Shown here one piece after another: positions 5,237 to 5,741 of a stretch of DNA of 5,741 bases. Numbering within the stretch: position 1 is the first letter of the stretch; each line of letters begins with the position of its first letter. The translations under genes and the position numbers were made by a program. Below the pieces are notes generated by a model. The model was not told the DNA's origin, did not search any database, and saw only the letters and a list, made by a program, of their open reading frames with translations. The DNA lies in the NCBI GenBank assembly GCA_002862325.1, contig PKCT01000205.1, forward strand, positions 1 through 5,741. The letters run 5' to 3'. The stretch comes from Phycisphaerae bacterium. GTDB taxonomy: Bacteria; Planctomycetota; Phycisphaerae; Phycisphaerales; SM1A02.

Positions 5237-5741
5237 TCAGAGACCTTCGGCCGCGTTCGGCCGTTCCATCAACTCCTGAATCGCCCGCCCCGGCGCGAGG
5301 CCCTCGAACACGATGCGGCGAACCGCCTCGGTGATCGGCACGGCGACGTTCCGGGCGTGCGCGAGGTGGACCACGGATTCGACCGTGGGAATCCCCTCCA
5401 CCACGCATCGCCCGTCCCGAACGTAGTCCTCGATCGATGCTCCGCGAGCGATGGCCTCACCACAGGAACGATTCCGTCCGTCCGGACTGAAGCAGGTCGT
5501 GGCCAGGTCGCCGACGCCTGCGATGCCGAAGAACGTCGTCGACTCCGCGCCGAGCGAGACGCCCAGGCGAGTCATCTCCGCCAGCCCCCGAGCGAGCAGC
5601 GCACTCTTGGCGTTGTAGCCGAACTCGAGTCCGTCGCAGATGCCCGCCGCGATCGCGATCACGTTCTTCAACGCCCCGGCGAGCTCCACTCCGAGCAGGT
5701 CGTCCTGCTCGTAGATCCTGAGCATGCGTTGTTCGATCAGC
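5237..5741 (-). CDS. gpsA: Glycerol-3-phosphate dehydrogenase [NAD(P)+], C-terminal part
   Basis: GpsA reduces dihydroxyacetone phosphate to sn-glycerol-3-phosphate, the backbone precursor of phospholipids, in the cytoplasm. The gene is cut by the right edge of the window; reading leftwards it is open from 5741 to the TGA at 5239-5237 (about 168 codons). An ATG at 5725 is internal, because the upstream codons (LIEQR) continue the strand before LRIYEQDD. The substrate-binding domain is clear: GVELAGALKNVIAIAAGI contains the catalytic Lys (ALKN), NAKSALLARGLAEMTRLG follows, and then GVGDLATTCFSPDGRNRS with the conserved Asp and Arg-Asn pair. CVVEGIPTVESV, PITEAVRRIVFEG and the IQELMERP end complete the family pattern. 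The N-terminal Rossmann domain is outside the window. It is convergent with the HPr gene, 13 bases apart. Confidence 0.95.
   Translation of the reverse strand, partial: LIEQRMLRIYEQDDLLGVELAGALKNVIAIAAGICDGLEFGYNAKSALLARGLAEMTRLGVSLGAESTTFFGIAGVGDLATTCFSPDGRNRSCGEAIARGASIEDYVRDGRCVVEGIPTVESVVHLAHARNVAVPITEAVRRIVFEGLAPGRAIQELMERPNAAEGL
5248..5263. terminator. GC-rich hairpin at the 3' end of gpsA, downstream of the HPr gene
   Basis: CGGCCG (5248-5253), loop CGTT, CGGCCG (5258-5263) gives a 6-bp stem 24 bases after the HPr stop. It lies inside the last codons of gpsA. On the + strand it is followed only by TTCC, so it lacks a real T-run. It could stop or stabilise the hpf-ptsN-HPr transcript, but GC-rich palindromes arise easily in such DNA. 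Confidence 0.25.

Noticed and set aside
4533..5408. A 291-codon - strand frame opposite ptsN and the HPr gene.
   Set aside because: It is antisense to two short genes with exact active-site motifs and also crosses into gpsA in another frame; no domain is visible.

Overview
The window is an ordinary, gene-dense stretch of a high-GC bacterial chromosome. It looks like Planctomycetota, possibly the Phycisphaerae. The pointers are a secreted TPR / HExxH / PDZ protease of the DUF1570-like kind that is common in planctomycetes, a PurN with the 'GMYG' substrate-loop signature, weak Shine-Dalgarno sequences, and a strong bias towards CGA, GAT and TCGA words. This placement is an inference from gene content, since no marker RNA or ribosomal protein lies in the window.

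Left part (1-1562, + strand): the 3' end of a uvrA-type excinuclease ATPase gene with an added lysine-rich tail, then a YciA-like hotdog acyl-CoA thioesterase, then purN. The last two overlap by 4 bases (GTGA) and are probably translationally coupled. Middle (1601-4041, + strand): a large exported TPR-metalloprotease-PDZ protein, then a two-pass DUF502 membrane protein. Right part (4043-5223, + strand): hpf (short ribosome hibernation factor), ptsN (EIIA-type) and an HPr-family phosphocarrier. This recalls the hpf-ptsN-...-ptsO end of the proteobacterial rpoN cluster, but rpoN and rapZ are absent and the DUF502 gene sits one base upstream of hpf. At the far right, gpsA (glycerol-3-phosphate dehydrogenase) runs on the - strand, convergent with the HPr gene, and is cut by the window edge.

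The clearest functional group is DUF502-hpf-ptsN-HPr. Ribosome hibernation and a phosphorelay made of HPr and EIIA probably form one stress or nutrient-state module, with the membrane protein translationally linked to hpf. The other genes are housekeeping (DNA repair, purine and phospholipid precursor synthesis) or envelope functions. There are no RNA genes, mobile elements, CRISPR arrays or gene-free stretches over 300 bases. I did not find a convincing new biological system. The points most worth a second look are the histone-like UvrA tail, the DUF502-hpf pairing, the short HPF, and the possibly leaderless protease start.
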